Of a DNA stretch of 48,234 nt, positions 22,275-33,389 are shown in pieces. This stretch comes from Monosiga brevicollis MX1 (Eukaryota > Opisthokonta > Choanoflagellata > Craspedida > Salpingoecidae). Under the pieces are notes generated by a model that ran no database searches, was not told where the DNA came from, and saw nothing but the letters and a program-made list of their open reading frames with translations. Numbering within the stretch: the first letter of the stretch is position 1; each line of letters opens with the position of its first letter. A program made the translations under genes and the position numbers. Location of the stretch: NCBI RefSeq assembly GCF_000002865.3, contig NW_001865084.1, positions 176,230 through 224,463 of the forward strand, read 5' to 3'.

Positions 22275-25202
22275 CTAGACAAAGAGATCGTGCTTTTTGT
22301 AATCGCCTTGCGATTCAAACTCGGTGGGATCCTCACCCAGTTCCCGAAGCCGGGTTTCTAGGCGCCGGACGTACTCCTAATTTGAATGATACAAAGTCAA
22401 GGTGCGATTTGGCTTGACATCTGGAGGTAAAAAAAAAAACCTCTCACAAGGCTGCAAAAGCAAAAAAACTTACGCGAGCATCCAAGCGGGTCATGAGCTT
22501 CTTATGGCGGATGTCAAGCGGATCATAGTCACGTGTTTGCTTGTCCTTGAAGTTGACCTGTCCCGCAGAAGCCAATGGGTAATGAAAAGGGTTGTTACGT
22601 GAAACATGCCAAAACTGCTAAGCGCCCGTGACGAGAGGACAGGCAGCAAGGATCAAAGCACAAGAAACATACGCGGTCAAACCACCACTCGCGCACATAG
22701 CTCATGTAAACGATGGGGCGAAAACTTGGCGAGCGATTGTGAGTGCCACGATGGTAAATAGAGACGTCAAACAGCACGGCAGAACCGGTGTCAGCGGCAA
22801 GGCGATGCAGCGGAGTGGGCGAGTTGGTCTCATCATAGTCCTTCCAGGTTTTACGCTGCTAGAGGCAGGTGACGACTTGTCAGAGTGACACAGGATGATG
22901 GCCGGAGAAACGGTAACCGATAAGAGTTTGTATTTGCGGCTGGACACCTCACCATTGGCCAGTGTGAACCGGTCATAAACTCGGTGGGACCCACTTCTTG
23001 CGTCATATTGACCAATGGCACGATATTGACAATACCCTGCGGCGTGGGACAGCAGGGCATCGGAAGTTGCATCAAAAGACAAGTACAACAGAGTCCGCGC
23101 GGTTGAAACAATCAGAGGGCAATGGAATACGTGCGAAACTAACATGGCAGGGCATTTGTCGACTCGGGTCAGTTTGCCACAACGGATATAGCATGCCGAC
23201 GTCCGCGTGCCAAGGCTGCCAACAGTGCAGGCATGTCAGAACAAAACTTTGTGGGTGTGGGGTTCAGCTGGGGAGGAAACTTACCTGATGTGGTGCCCCA
23301 GCCCGAGATGCCACATAGCTGAATGTGTCAATCTCAAACCTAGGACATGACGTGGTGGGGTAAGCACGAGGCAAAGATCTGGCGAGTGGCCTCAGCCGAG
23401 ATGGGTCAGTGTGACCTCACCTGGCACCAATGACCGTCTTGAGAAGGCCGAGCATGATCCGGTTTGCAATGAGGTCAGAGTCGATGAATGGGCTTTTCAG
23501 AGGAAACTTGACCTCGTAGCGATCGTCACTTCGGCTGGCAGCGTCGGTGTATTCTTGGAGAGTGTGGCCTTCCTTGGCCAAAGCGCGCAGTTTGGCATCC
23601 CATGCTTGCCAATGCGGCTGCGTAAAAAGAACAAGCCGCCATGTCAAGTGTTGGCAGGAGGGGTGGGTGTGTAAGGGTGCATCCTGTATTCACGCTGCAT
23701 GTGTGTGTGTGTGTGTTTGGTTGTTGCAACGGTGCAATGCCAACCTTGGTCTCGTTCAGGAGCTGGTTGATAAGTTTTTTCTTGTATACATCCTTGACGA
23801 CAGCTACGCCACAAACCTTCATAATGACATGAAAGCGGTGGGCCGTAGATGTGCGCAACGGACCGCGGCTAGAAAAACGAGGCAAGAGGGGGAAGATGTC
23901 AGCCACGACCCGGGCAGCCGGAAAGCGGGGAACAAATGCGCGTGACCCACTATTCACTGGGGTCGAGGGTGACGGTGAGGTTGTCGGGATGAGCGCAGAG
24001 AGTATGAGCAGCATCAAAAACTCGGCCCTCCTTGAGCTGTTTGAAGGCCCGTTTTTCAGCTTGATAGCGCGCACAGTCCACCCTGCATGGTGACATGGCC
24101 ACCAAAGACAAGCGAGAGACAGAGAGGGAGAGGAGGAAAAGGACATGAACTCCATGTGTTTTGTTAGTCAATGGCGGGCAAGGAGCTAGTCAAGAAGAAG
24201 CATACGCAAGACATTTGCGCGGAAACCGCCGACGAAAGGCTTGATGGAGGTCTGGCAAGAGTTTCAAAGCTTGCTGATCTCCTGAGGTACACGGGACAGT
24301 AGATATGATCAAGGGCAGAGGGCTTGCGGGCGACTGACTGAGCTAGGCCGGTCGCGGTAACGGCGACGGGTGCTGGGCCTCACCGAGCCAAGCGGCGAGC
24401 TCGAAAGCTTGCCGGGCTTCGCGATACAAGCGCATGCTCTAGAATCGCGCCAAACTGATGAGAGAAGAGCCTTGGCATCTCAAGCTAGAAATGGTGATTG
24501 AAGTAGCACGTAGGCTGCAAACCTTGCGCGTCTCGGCCGGGCCCATGCGGTCGGCCAGGTCCTTGGAAGCAATGGCAATGTTTGCCCATACGTCTTGGCG
24601 GTGGCCTTGGTGATAACTGGCAGCCCTGAGGATCGCGACATGTCATGTTGTTGCATAGCACCACAATTAAAAAAAAAAAAAAAACAGCCGCAGCAGACGA
24701 GCAGGGCTAGCCTGAGTTGCCTCAGCCCCCTTGGCCCCTTTCGGGCGGGGGGTGACCGTACGGGGAACGACTCGTACCTAAAGAGATCAAGTGCTTCTGC
24801 AATGTGCCCACGCTGGGCCGCTGCCACACCTTGAGAGTTGAGCTGCTCCACTGGGTTATAATCCTTGTATTCGTAATCATCAATCGTCTCTGCTGGATCA
24901 AGAGCCACCTCCTACGTGGTCACGAGCAGGTGAGCAGGCCTTTACGAGGCAGGAAGTAGTTGCAGCTGTGACACCACCTCAGATTGGCCCGGCTCAAGAT
25001 GAGCCACCGGGAGAGCAGTGTCAATGCAGTCCGGGTCATCTGCCATGCAGTATTCCGCAGCTCCAGCCTGAACTGGCACGGCACTGGGCATGAGGAACAG
25101 CAGCAACACTGCCAGTGCGCTGCACGGTAGCATCAGCCGATCCCGTGCCCCCAGCATCACGCTGGTCTTTCGTTGCAATGACAGTTTTACAGGTCGATTC
25201 AT
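22275..25202 (-). CDS. Phytanoyl-CoA-dioxygenase-like Fe(II)/2-oxoglutarate oxygenase with signal peptide
   Basis: Fourteen minus-strand exons: 25202-24978, 24911-24778, 24625-24523, 24438-24384, 24281-24206, 24082-23951, 23868-23745, 23617-23421, 23339-23285, 23215-23144, 23036-22953, 22858-22673, 22557-22474, 22376-22275; 542 residues in consistent phase. The N-terminus has basic residues, then a hydrophobic stretch (LMLPCSALAVLLLFLMPS) and small residues. This is a signal peptide or anchor, so the protein should enter the secretory pathway. Residues about 85-200 look helical and TPR-like (LNSQGVAAAQRGHIAEALDLF). The C-terminal half is a PhyH-type double-stranded beta-helix. It carries the iron motif HAD (370-372) and a distal motif YHRGTHNRS with H455. 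It should hydroxylate an unknown substrate using 2-oxoglutarate. The donor at 23951 was chosen to keep frame. The gene is head to head with ABCF3, 724 bp away. Confidence 0.85.
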
Positions 25203-25926
25203 CGCATGGACTTGGCACCTATCACATCAAGCCTCATCGGCACCAGCATTCGCTGCTGGTGCTGGTGGTGGTGTTGGTGCTAGTGCTGGTGGTGGTGGTG
25301 CTGCTGGTGCTGGTGCTGGTGCTGGTGCTAGTGCTGGTGGTGCTGCTTGTGCTTGTGCCGCTGCTGCTGCTGGTGCTAGGGCTGGGCTGCAAGATCGATC
25401 GGCAGCTCGGATGCTCGTCGTCCAGTGCCGCCCACCGCTCGCTCGGGCCAATGATGAAATAAAAAATCCAGACCAAACGTTCACTGCGTTCGCAGACCGC
25501 ATGCAACGTATGACCGTCACTGCATTCGCCCACTGCAATATTTTTTGTCTGACATTGACGACAGGTTTGGGCTGGATGAGCTCGAGTTGGCAGAGAGAGG
25601 TGCTCAGTGCGATAAACCTCCGAAGCAAATATGAACTGAAATGCAGAGGTTGCGACTCATTGCTGCTCAGCATCAGAGAAGAAGCTCTCTCGGGCAACGG
25701 TCAACACGAGCAACAGGAACCCTCGTGCAACCTGCATAACTTGAGTTATTGTTTTTTTTCTGCGCGCGCACGCAAAACGGCAGTCGAATCAACGTCCAAT
25801 TTGGACGGGGAACCAACCTGTTGGAATCTGGCTGGTAGCCTGTGTGCATATTTGTGTGCGTGTGTGTGTTTATCCTTTGGAGCGAACAGGTTGCGGTTGA
25901 GGGGTTGCCGGTGGACTGGCACCATC
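25203..25926. other. Divergent promoter region of the PhyH-like and ABCF3 genes
   Basis: Start codons of the two genes lie at 25202 (-) and 25927 (+), so both promoters must share this 724-bp spacer. It includes the GGTGCT-type repeat at 25250-25382. Open frames across the repeat encode only Ala/Gly/Ser runs and are not supported as genes. Confidence 0.5.
25250..25382 (+). repeat. GCTGGT/GGTGCT trinucleotide-type repeat
   Basis: About 130 bases built from GCT, GGT and GTG triplets with few interruptions (CTA, TGC). On the plus strand it would encode Ala/Gly and on the minus strand Ala/Pro or Ser/Thr. It has no flanking splice sites that would clearly make it coding. It sits 50-180 bp upstream of the PhyH-like ATG, probably in its 5' UTR or promoter. 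Confidence 0.85.
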
Positions 25927-28900
25927 ATGTCGCGCTTGAGCGAAGAGGAGACGCTGGCGGCGCTGCAGGAGCGTACGTAGAGGGCGTTGTGCAGTCTTCG
26001 ATGCTCGGCCCAGCCTGGCCTGTCTGGTGACAAAGCTTGACATGCGGGTGTGCCTTCTCTCTAGTCTTGCCCAACTTTGAGGATGAGGGCGTCCTAGAGT
26101 ATATTGTAGGCATGCTGATGGATTTTGATCCCAGCGAGACGCCCGATAGCATTGCCGAGTGTGTCTCTCTCTCTCTCTTTCGCGCGCGCGCACTCGCTCT
26201 CTCTTTCTACCGCCCGGCCCTAAGTATATCGACTCTTGCCCAGGCAGAGCCATACACAGTGTTCATGCTCAGTCATTGTCGACCCCCATGCAGGTTCTTG
26301 GACGGCTACGTCGACGATGACGAAATTCGACCCCTGGTCGATCGCATCACGTACGCTGTCATCATCTGCGCCTTTCTGGCCAAGCTCGTCAGTTTGAAAG
26401 CCGCTCATGCCTCATCATCTTTGTTCTTCCTTAGAGCCCGGGTTCTGGGCCAAGACACTGCTGACGGGGCCACTCCCAGTGCGTCCGCCTCGGCTGCTCA
26501 CAATGACCACGACGATGAGAGTACGCTCCGAAAGAGTTCAGCCGATTAGCGTCTGCCACACTTTCATTTTTCCCCTCTCACAATTGGTTGTGTTGCTTTT
26601 CCAGAACGCCTCTTGCTTGCAGCTCCCGTCATTATGGCTCAAAGTGCCCGTGACGACGAGGCCAAGCTGGCTGCTTCTCAAGACCTGATGACCAAGTCAG
26701 TGCTGCTGATCGCTTGCTTGTTACCAGCTCCTCCCTGGTGGTTGCTTGCCAAGGGCATCGCTCATCACCAACTCTCCTCGACCATCACCGTTAGAACTTA
26801 TATCAATACAAACGAGGCCATGCAGTCCTGGGCTGATGAGGACGATGTGGCTGACGTTGGTCTCTTGATCCCTCGCGATGTGGCCTCGCTTCACCATGCG
26901 CGACCGCATGCCCATCTGCACAACCCTCCTCTGGTGTCGCCTGCCTTGTTGTCATCCTCAATCAACCGTATCAACCCTGAATGTTTTAGAGTGTGGAGGC
27001 CATTGAAATGCGGGCCAAGCTCAAGAAAAAGACGGAGAAGCGTGAAAAGAAGCAGCTCAAGCGTGAACGCGTTGTGGCCCCGCGCCGCACCGCCATGCTC
27101 GAGGCTCTCACCACCCGTCCCGTCGTCATCCACACGTATGCCGCATGGCCCTGACAGCAGTCTTGGAGCTTTGGGAGCGGATCATATCTTCCAACTCAGA
27201 AGACTATTCTTTCGACTCACGCTCCTCCTGCCCTTGATGCTTGCTTTGTGCCTCACAGCGTCATTGGCGAAGATGGCAGCTACGGTGGTAGCCCCTGCGT
27301 GGATCTTCATCTAAACGACATCAATATTGATCTGGCTGGTCTGACCATTCTGGAGGACGCCAAAGTCACCCTGGCCTACGGTCGCAAATATGGCTTGGTT
27401 GGCCGCAACGGTGTCGGCAAGACCACCTTTCTCAAGCATCTGGCTGCCAAGGGTATGCCCCGGTTGTTGTTTCTGCAACTGCTGTATTAAGACAAGACAT
27501 ACATGCCTGCGAGTGCCATAACCGTACCCGATTTGTCGCTCTGGCAATTGGTAGCCCTGGATGGGATTCCTTGGTACCTGCAGGTGCTGCACATTGAGCA
27601 AGAGGTGCCAGCCTGTGATTTGAGCCCCCTTGAGCTGGTTTTGGAGTGCGACGAAGAGCGAGCTACGTGCGTGCATTTGATTTCACTCCGACTCTGCATT
27701 GTGATGACCTTTGTCCCAATCTTTGACCTCTCCCGTGGGAAAATGCTCTTTTCGCTGGCAGTCTTTTGAGGGAGCGGAACTGGATTGAGAAGGCGTTGAA
27801 TGACGACCCCAAGGTTGGTGTTTTGTTGGCTTGAGGTGCATGCGATGAACCTGAACGCCCACAACACCGGCAAACGTTGATAGGCAACCGCGCCAAAAGA
27901 AGAGACGCCCGACATTCCCGTGAAGCCTGGTGGGTTGCGGTTGAATGGACGTTGGTCAGTGGCACACAAGGTGTGCCCAGTTGCTCATGCTTGTGGCTGG
28001 ACAGGCGTGGACTTGCTCGACCGTTTGGGTGAAATTTACGAGCGTTTGGAAGAGGTGAGTTTGGTTTTGGTGCCACACGTTGCAAGCCAAGAGCAACATG
28101 CGGCCTTGTCTCCATGCTAACTAGGCTACAATTTCGTTGGGCACTTGGCTATAGATTGATGCTGACAAAGCCCCCTCCAAGGCCGCCACCATTCTTTCGG
28201 GTCTCTCTTTTACTCAAAGCATGATGCGCAAGCCCATCAAGGTCCGAAGGCCGCTCAACCTTGCTTGGCGGTTTGCACGGCACATTCATCTTACCATGGC
28301 CGCAGGAATTTTCTGGTGGTTGGCGCATGCGTGTATCGCTCGCCCGTGCGCTATTCATTGAGCCCGGTACGCATTTTTAGCACTTTAAACCGCCTAGCAT
28401 ACGGTGTTCTGCATGCATACGCACATGTTTCCTGTCATGCTTGGGTCGACTCACGCCTTGGTTTTGCGTGACTACCCGAATCCGTGCTCAGACATGCTTT
28501 TGCTTGACGAGCCGACCAACCATCTTGGTGCGTATTGCCTTGCATTACCAGAGTCCGTTTTTGCGACACTTGGCTCGGCCTGCTTATACCGGCTGTTTAT
28601 CTGGTACAGATCTTCATGCGGTGCTGTGGTTGGAAAACTACCTCCAAAACTATGAAAACACCGTTGTGATTGTGCGTGACACGCCTTTGCGTGTGTTCGT
28701 GCTTGGGCTCGAGTGGCTTCCTGCCTTTTGTGACACGCGAAATGGGGTTGATCATGGCCTTTTGCGTATTCCGTGCGATCAGCGCTTCCAGCCTTCACTT
28801 CCCCTTCATATTCGCTTGCTTGCAGGTGTCACACGCCAAAGGCTTTCTCAACTCTGTGTGCACAGGTCTGTGATCTTGCCGTTCTAGTCGTCTTTTCTTG

Positions 28901-30825
28901 TTCTGATGCCCTGTTTGGCCCTATTCTTGAGCAGGCTCGAGGCTAATTCTGTGATACTGCTTCTATACCGGCGCACCCTACCCTATTTGTTTCTTTGCCA
29001 GACATCTTGGAGATGCGAGACCGCCAGGTGCATCGCTTCAAGGGCAACTTCGATTCGTTTGAGGATCAAAAGTGAGTTTTGACAAAACACCCTTTGCTGT
29101 TAATCTATTTTGAGCATCCAAGACTGGCCCTCACGTTCGTGCGCTCAGGTCCCACAAGATGGTCCAGGACGAAAAAGCTCGCGAAGGCTTGGAGCGGAAG
29201 CGATCGCAGCTGCAAAGCTTTATCAACAAGAACATTGGCGGTGGCGCCAAGGGCGCCAGCATGGCCAAGTCGCGCCAGAAGATGCTCGAGAAGATGGCAT
29301 CCCTGCCCGACGATGTGTCCACCGATCCCACCGTTCGGTTCAAGATTCCCAACCCTGGTAGGTCTGGGTGGTGTGGTGGCGATGAGAGGCGGCAAGAAGC
29401 TGAATAGGCAGGAGTTGTTTGTGCTCAAGGGCGTCTCAATGCTGGGCCTTGACAATTGGCATTTCAATTATGGCGTAGGTCACGTCGCGGGTGGGTTTGG
29501 TATCCGCTTGGTGGGCGTGGGCTTTCACTACCCAGATGCACCAATGCTCTTTCGCAACGTGGAATTTTCCATCAACCAGGTAAGCGCTCCACGGCGCCAG
29601 GGAGAGGGCTGCATGCTTGTCATGTTGGAACTGCAAGCTCATCATCCTCGTGCGGGACATGACAGAATTCGCGAATTTGTCTGGTCGGACCCAACGGTGC
29701 GCTCGTTTTGTACTGCTTCTTCTCGCCCGGTCTATGACTCAAAGCCAGATGGCGCATCGCGTCATGCGGTTCTCTTGCCTTCGATGTGCTTGCTGCCGCT
29801 TGGGTGCTCTTATTTTCCTTCTGCGCCTTGACGTTATAACGCTTTTTTTTTTCTCCTTTACTGCTGCAGGTATTGGCAAGTCGACCTTGCTCAAGATTGT
29901 CTACCAGGAACTGGAACCCACTGAAGGCATGGTGACGCGCAACCAAAGGCTACGCGTGGGGCGTTTCAGCCAGCACCATGTCGACGAGCTCAAGGACAAG
30001 AAGTCGGCTTTGGAGAAGGTGGGTGGCTCGAGGAACTGTGGATATCGCGGCCGCAAACCCCGTGGCTCAGTGGGTTGCTTGCTTGCTTGCTGCTGCGTCG
30101 TTCTGGGTGTAGTTTCGCGACTTGTACCCTGCAGACCCGCCAAACAAGATTCGCAAGCACCTGGGATCAATGGGCATTCAAGGCGACATGCAGCTGCGGC
30201 CCATCAACACTTTGTCTGGTGGCCAGCGCTCGCGCGTGGCGCTGGCCCTCATCACGTTAGTTGTTCTTTTCCTGCTTCACCCAAGCAAAATTTCTTTTGA
30301 TGATCGCTCACACCTGCTTTTGTGTGATATGCATGTAGGTACGAGGAGCCCCATTTGCTCTTGCTTGATGAGGTGACCAACCATTTGGTGAGTTGCAGGG
30401 GAGACCACATGCGTGCTGCGGGGCGGGGCCCAGGGAAAAGCCAGTCATTGTTTGTGTGTTCAAGGGAGGCCCCTCACTCCGGATCTTTTTTATTTTTATT
30501 TTTCTTTTCCTCAAGGATCTGGACACAGTCCAAGCCCTGATCCACGCCCTAATGGAGTATCAGGGTGGCGTGATGATTGTGTCCCACGACGAGCACTTGA
30601 TTACAGCGGTGCGTCGCGGCGCGTCGCTGCCACAGAGAGTTTTGATGGGATGGCCTGGTGTTGGGCTGGTGTTTGTCTGACATGGCACGCGATGGACTGC
30701 TATAGGTGTGTGATGAACTGTGGATCATCCAAGATCAAAAGGTGGTCCTGTCCAAGGGTGACTTTGAGGACTATAAGAAGGGCATTGTTGCCCAGTTCAA
30801 CCATGGCAAGAAGAAGCGGGCTTGA
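25927..30825 (+). CDS. ABCF3: ABC-F family ATPase, ABCF3/Gcn20 type
   Basis: Twenty-five exons: 25927-25972, 26065-26158, 26294-26350, 26435-26520, 26605-26695, 26992-27135, 27259-27452, 27555-27666, 27762-27813, 27884-27929, 28005-28054, 28155-28241, 28306-28366, 28492-28527, 28610-28671, 28826-28865, 29002-29071, 29149-29357, 29479-29579, 29666-29696, 29870-30018, 30113-30255, 30339-30387, 30516-30608, 30706-30825. They total 740 residues. The Gcn20-like N-terminal region ([12 protein letters not shown]) should bind Gcn1; the family couples ribosome status to Gcn2 signalling. ABC1: Walker A GRNGVGKT (221-228), signature FSGGW (from 355), Walker [14 protein letters not shown]2: GPNGIGKST (554-562), LSGGQ (640-644), [11 protein letters not shown] (660-670), H-loop VSHD (692-695). 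There are no membrane segments, as usual for ABC-F. The 26695/26992 junction is the least certain. Confidence 0.94.
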
Positions 30826-31945
30826 TGTTTGTGCACATGGTAATCAATCGGATGAGCCTTTGGCATGTTGCTTCCGGTATCATGTGCAGATTTGCGCTGA
30901 CAACAGCAAGCACCTTTTGTTTGACAGAAAGAATGGGGTTTTTATACATTTCGTTGAAAAAGTGTGGGTTCAAGGATGCTCCTACGTAGACCAGGATGCC
31001 ATAGGGTCACGGATGATGGGCGCAGGAGTTTCATACGTGATGAACCCCCTTTGGAGTTTCTAAGTGCCGAAGCTTCGTGAGCAGCCAGAACCGAGCACTT
31101 GAAAGGTCTTTAGTTGATTCATGATGAGAGAACAACGAAATCCTGTAGTACAAATACGCAACCTTCAAATTGGCAGTGCGGGGTCAGCCCCACACGGAGT
31201 TGGGAGATGCTAGAGAAAGAGGAGAGGATCAAGAGAGGACGAAGTGGGAGAAGAGAGGAAGACGGAGGGAGGCGCATGAAGCACAGAGAAAGACTAAGGA
31301 CAGAGACGGTGAGAGAATCAGAGAGACGAGGGAGAGACGTAGAGATTCTGAGCGAGATGGCGAGAGAAAGAGAGCGTGAATCAGTGAATCACATGCCGCG
31401 AGTGGCGGCGCTCAGAGGTTTCATCCGGGTCTTCTTCACGAATTCTTCCTTGCAACGGGTCACATGAAACCGAGACCTCCTCGCATTTTTCATCCTCTCC
31501 CGGAAATGGTAATGGCATCGCATCCGACCGAAGCCGACCAAGATCTCGTCGGCGCGACCCCCCCGCTTTAGCTTTCTGCCGTCACAACACCCCACCTGCC
31601 TGTTTTTTATTCCTTCCTGTCATCTTCTCTCTGTCTGAGGGCTGTCATCGGCTCTCGTCGCCTTTTCCCCTCCCGCACTCTGCACTCCAGAACACACCGC
31701 CTCGCCACCGCCCTATCTCCTCGCTTGTATCCTCGCCCGTGGTACTTCAAGCCCTCTGGCAGCAACGGCTTTCCCAACTTTTGATCTTCTGCAGGTCTGT
31801 CTGCCCGTCTGTCTGCTGCCTGTCAAATCCGTCTCCTGTCGCTCTATCTGTCACCTGCCTGTCTCTATCTGTCTCTCCTCTGGCCATTTCTGTTGTTCCG
31901 TCCCTCGTCTGATTTTGCCTGCCCGCCTCTGCTCTGCGTGCGCGT

Positions 31946-31960
31946 CCCCCCCCCCCCCCC
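31946..31960 (+). repeat. Poly-C run next to an assembly gap
   Basis: Fifteen consecutive C residues, 13 bp before the N gap. G-quadruplex or i-motif potential may explain the sequencing failure. Confidence 0.85.
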
Positions 31961-31973
31961 ACGCAAAAAAATA

Positions 31974-32031
31974 NNNNNNNNNNNNNNNNNNNNNNNNNNN
32001 NNNNNNNNNNNNNNNNNNNNNNNNNNNNNNN
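31974..32031. other. Assembly gap (58 N)
   Basis: Undetermined bases in the spacer upstream of the bZIP gene. Confidence 1.
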
Positions 32032-33389
32032 CACTTGACTTGCCACACACAGACCTGTCAGGCCACGCGTCATTCTTCCCCCCACCCCCGCTTCGGCAAA
32101 GCCCATCCCCAACGCTCCCCCCTCTGCACGATTTTTTTTGTTCCCTTTCTCTCTGTTTTCTTTCCTTTTTTTGTTTTTGCCTTTCTTTTTCTGTGTGTCT
32201 TTTCCGTTTGTTCTTGTGTTCTGTTCGCCGACAACGTCCACCACCTGCACGGGGGTCATGCGCTGTGGGCTGGGTGGGTATGCACCATCCCATGGGCCAC
32301 CTGTCCTTGCGTCCTTCCGATATGCAATGTGGTGGTCGCACACGTGCACGGGAATGAGTCCTGTCCCGCTCTGATCCGGGCTGCTCATGTGCAAGCAGGC
32401 ACCCCATCCTGCTGGCTGACCTTGACTTCTTACCGCTGGCCATCCAAAGTTGTGCTCCCTCCCTTGTGTGTTGTTGGTGCTTGCCCGCTCGGTCTAATCA
32501 ATGTGAACCATGTGAACAAAGTTGTTTTTTTTTCTTCTTTTCTTGGTTGACCGTTGTTCCCGTTCCCACTGGCGCTTTGATCCCGGCTGACGACGTGCCC
32601 TGCCCGACTGACCCTTGTAGACAGAGCACTGATGGTGAAAGAACCAGGCGTTCTCAAAGTCAAGGAGCACCAACCTGGCCCAGCCCCAACACTCCTCTCC
32701 CTCTTCCTCTCCCTTCCCTCCCTTTTGCCTGCTTGTGTGCACCAAATCACCAAGGTGAGATATGATGAACTGAGCTGCCAGTGTTGGATTCGAGCGCATT
32801 GACTGCTTTGCCGCCCTTTGGGCATCCTCTTTCAATGAACATGTTCCCGATCACCCGTTTTCTCTCGCGCTTCTTGCGTGTTATCGGGCCGTGTCCTCGT
32901 GCATCAGGCTCGGTCTTTTCGTTCTTTGGTCATCTTTGTCCCCCTTCCCCCCCTCTCTTTATCCTTTGCTTTGGGTTTAACCTGCTTTCCTGCTATCATG
33001 TCGACTCGCTTCCCTTATCGCTCTCGGCATCTCTTCCATTATCCATCCTCGCTCGTGCGCTCTTTCTCATTTTATCCTGACCGCCCGTCCCACTTTGCAC
33101 TTTCAACGCCCAAATCTCATCGATTGCCTTTTGCACCGCCACTATCTATTAGCCCTTTCAAACGTCGGCTGCTTTGCCATCTGTGGACGGAAGAAACAAA
33201 CAGACCTGATCATCTCTGGCTCGCCCATGACAGCTTGACACCATGACCTGAGGATCGCGCTAAGTTCACCCTCTTCAACCGTCAAACCCTTTGCTCCATG
33301 AAAAACGCAGCCAGCAAGCTTGCTGTTTAGTTTGAACAACGAGCAAGACGCCCGGGGCGAGCAACGCGCCTAGCCTGCGCACCATTCTC

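Larger units (their letters stand above)
30826..33389. other. Long intergenic region with a second assembly gap
   Basis: About 2.6 kb between ABCF3 and the intronless bZIP gene. It holds a purine-rich GA-type tract (about 31205-31375), a 15-C run (31946-31960) beside the 58-N gap, and pyrimidine-rich DNA (32130-32220, 32690-32740, 32900-33060). No open frame has a recognisable domain. The pyrimidine-rich right end is probably promoter or 5' UTR of the bZIP gene. Confidence 0.45.

Noticed and set aside
25090-25980. 296-codon plus-strand frame over the GCT/GGT repeat
   Set aside because: It is mostly repeat-encoded Ala/Gly and overlaps the PhyH-like first exon antisense. The ABCF3 start fits another frame at 25927.
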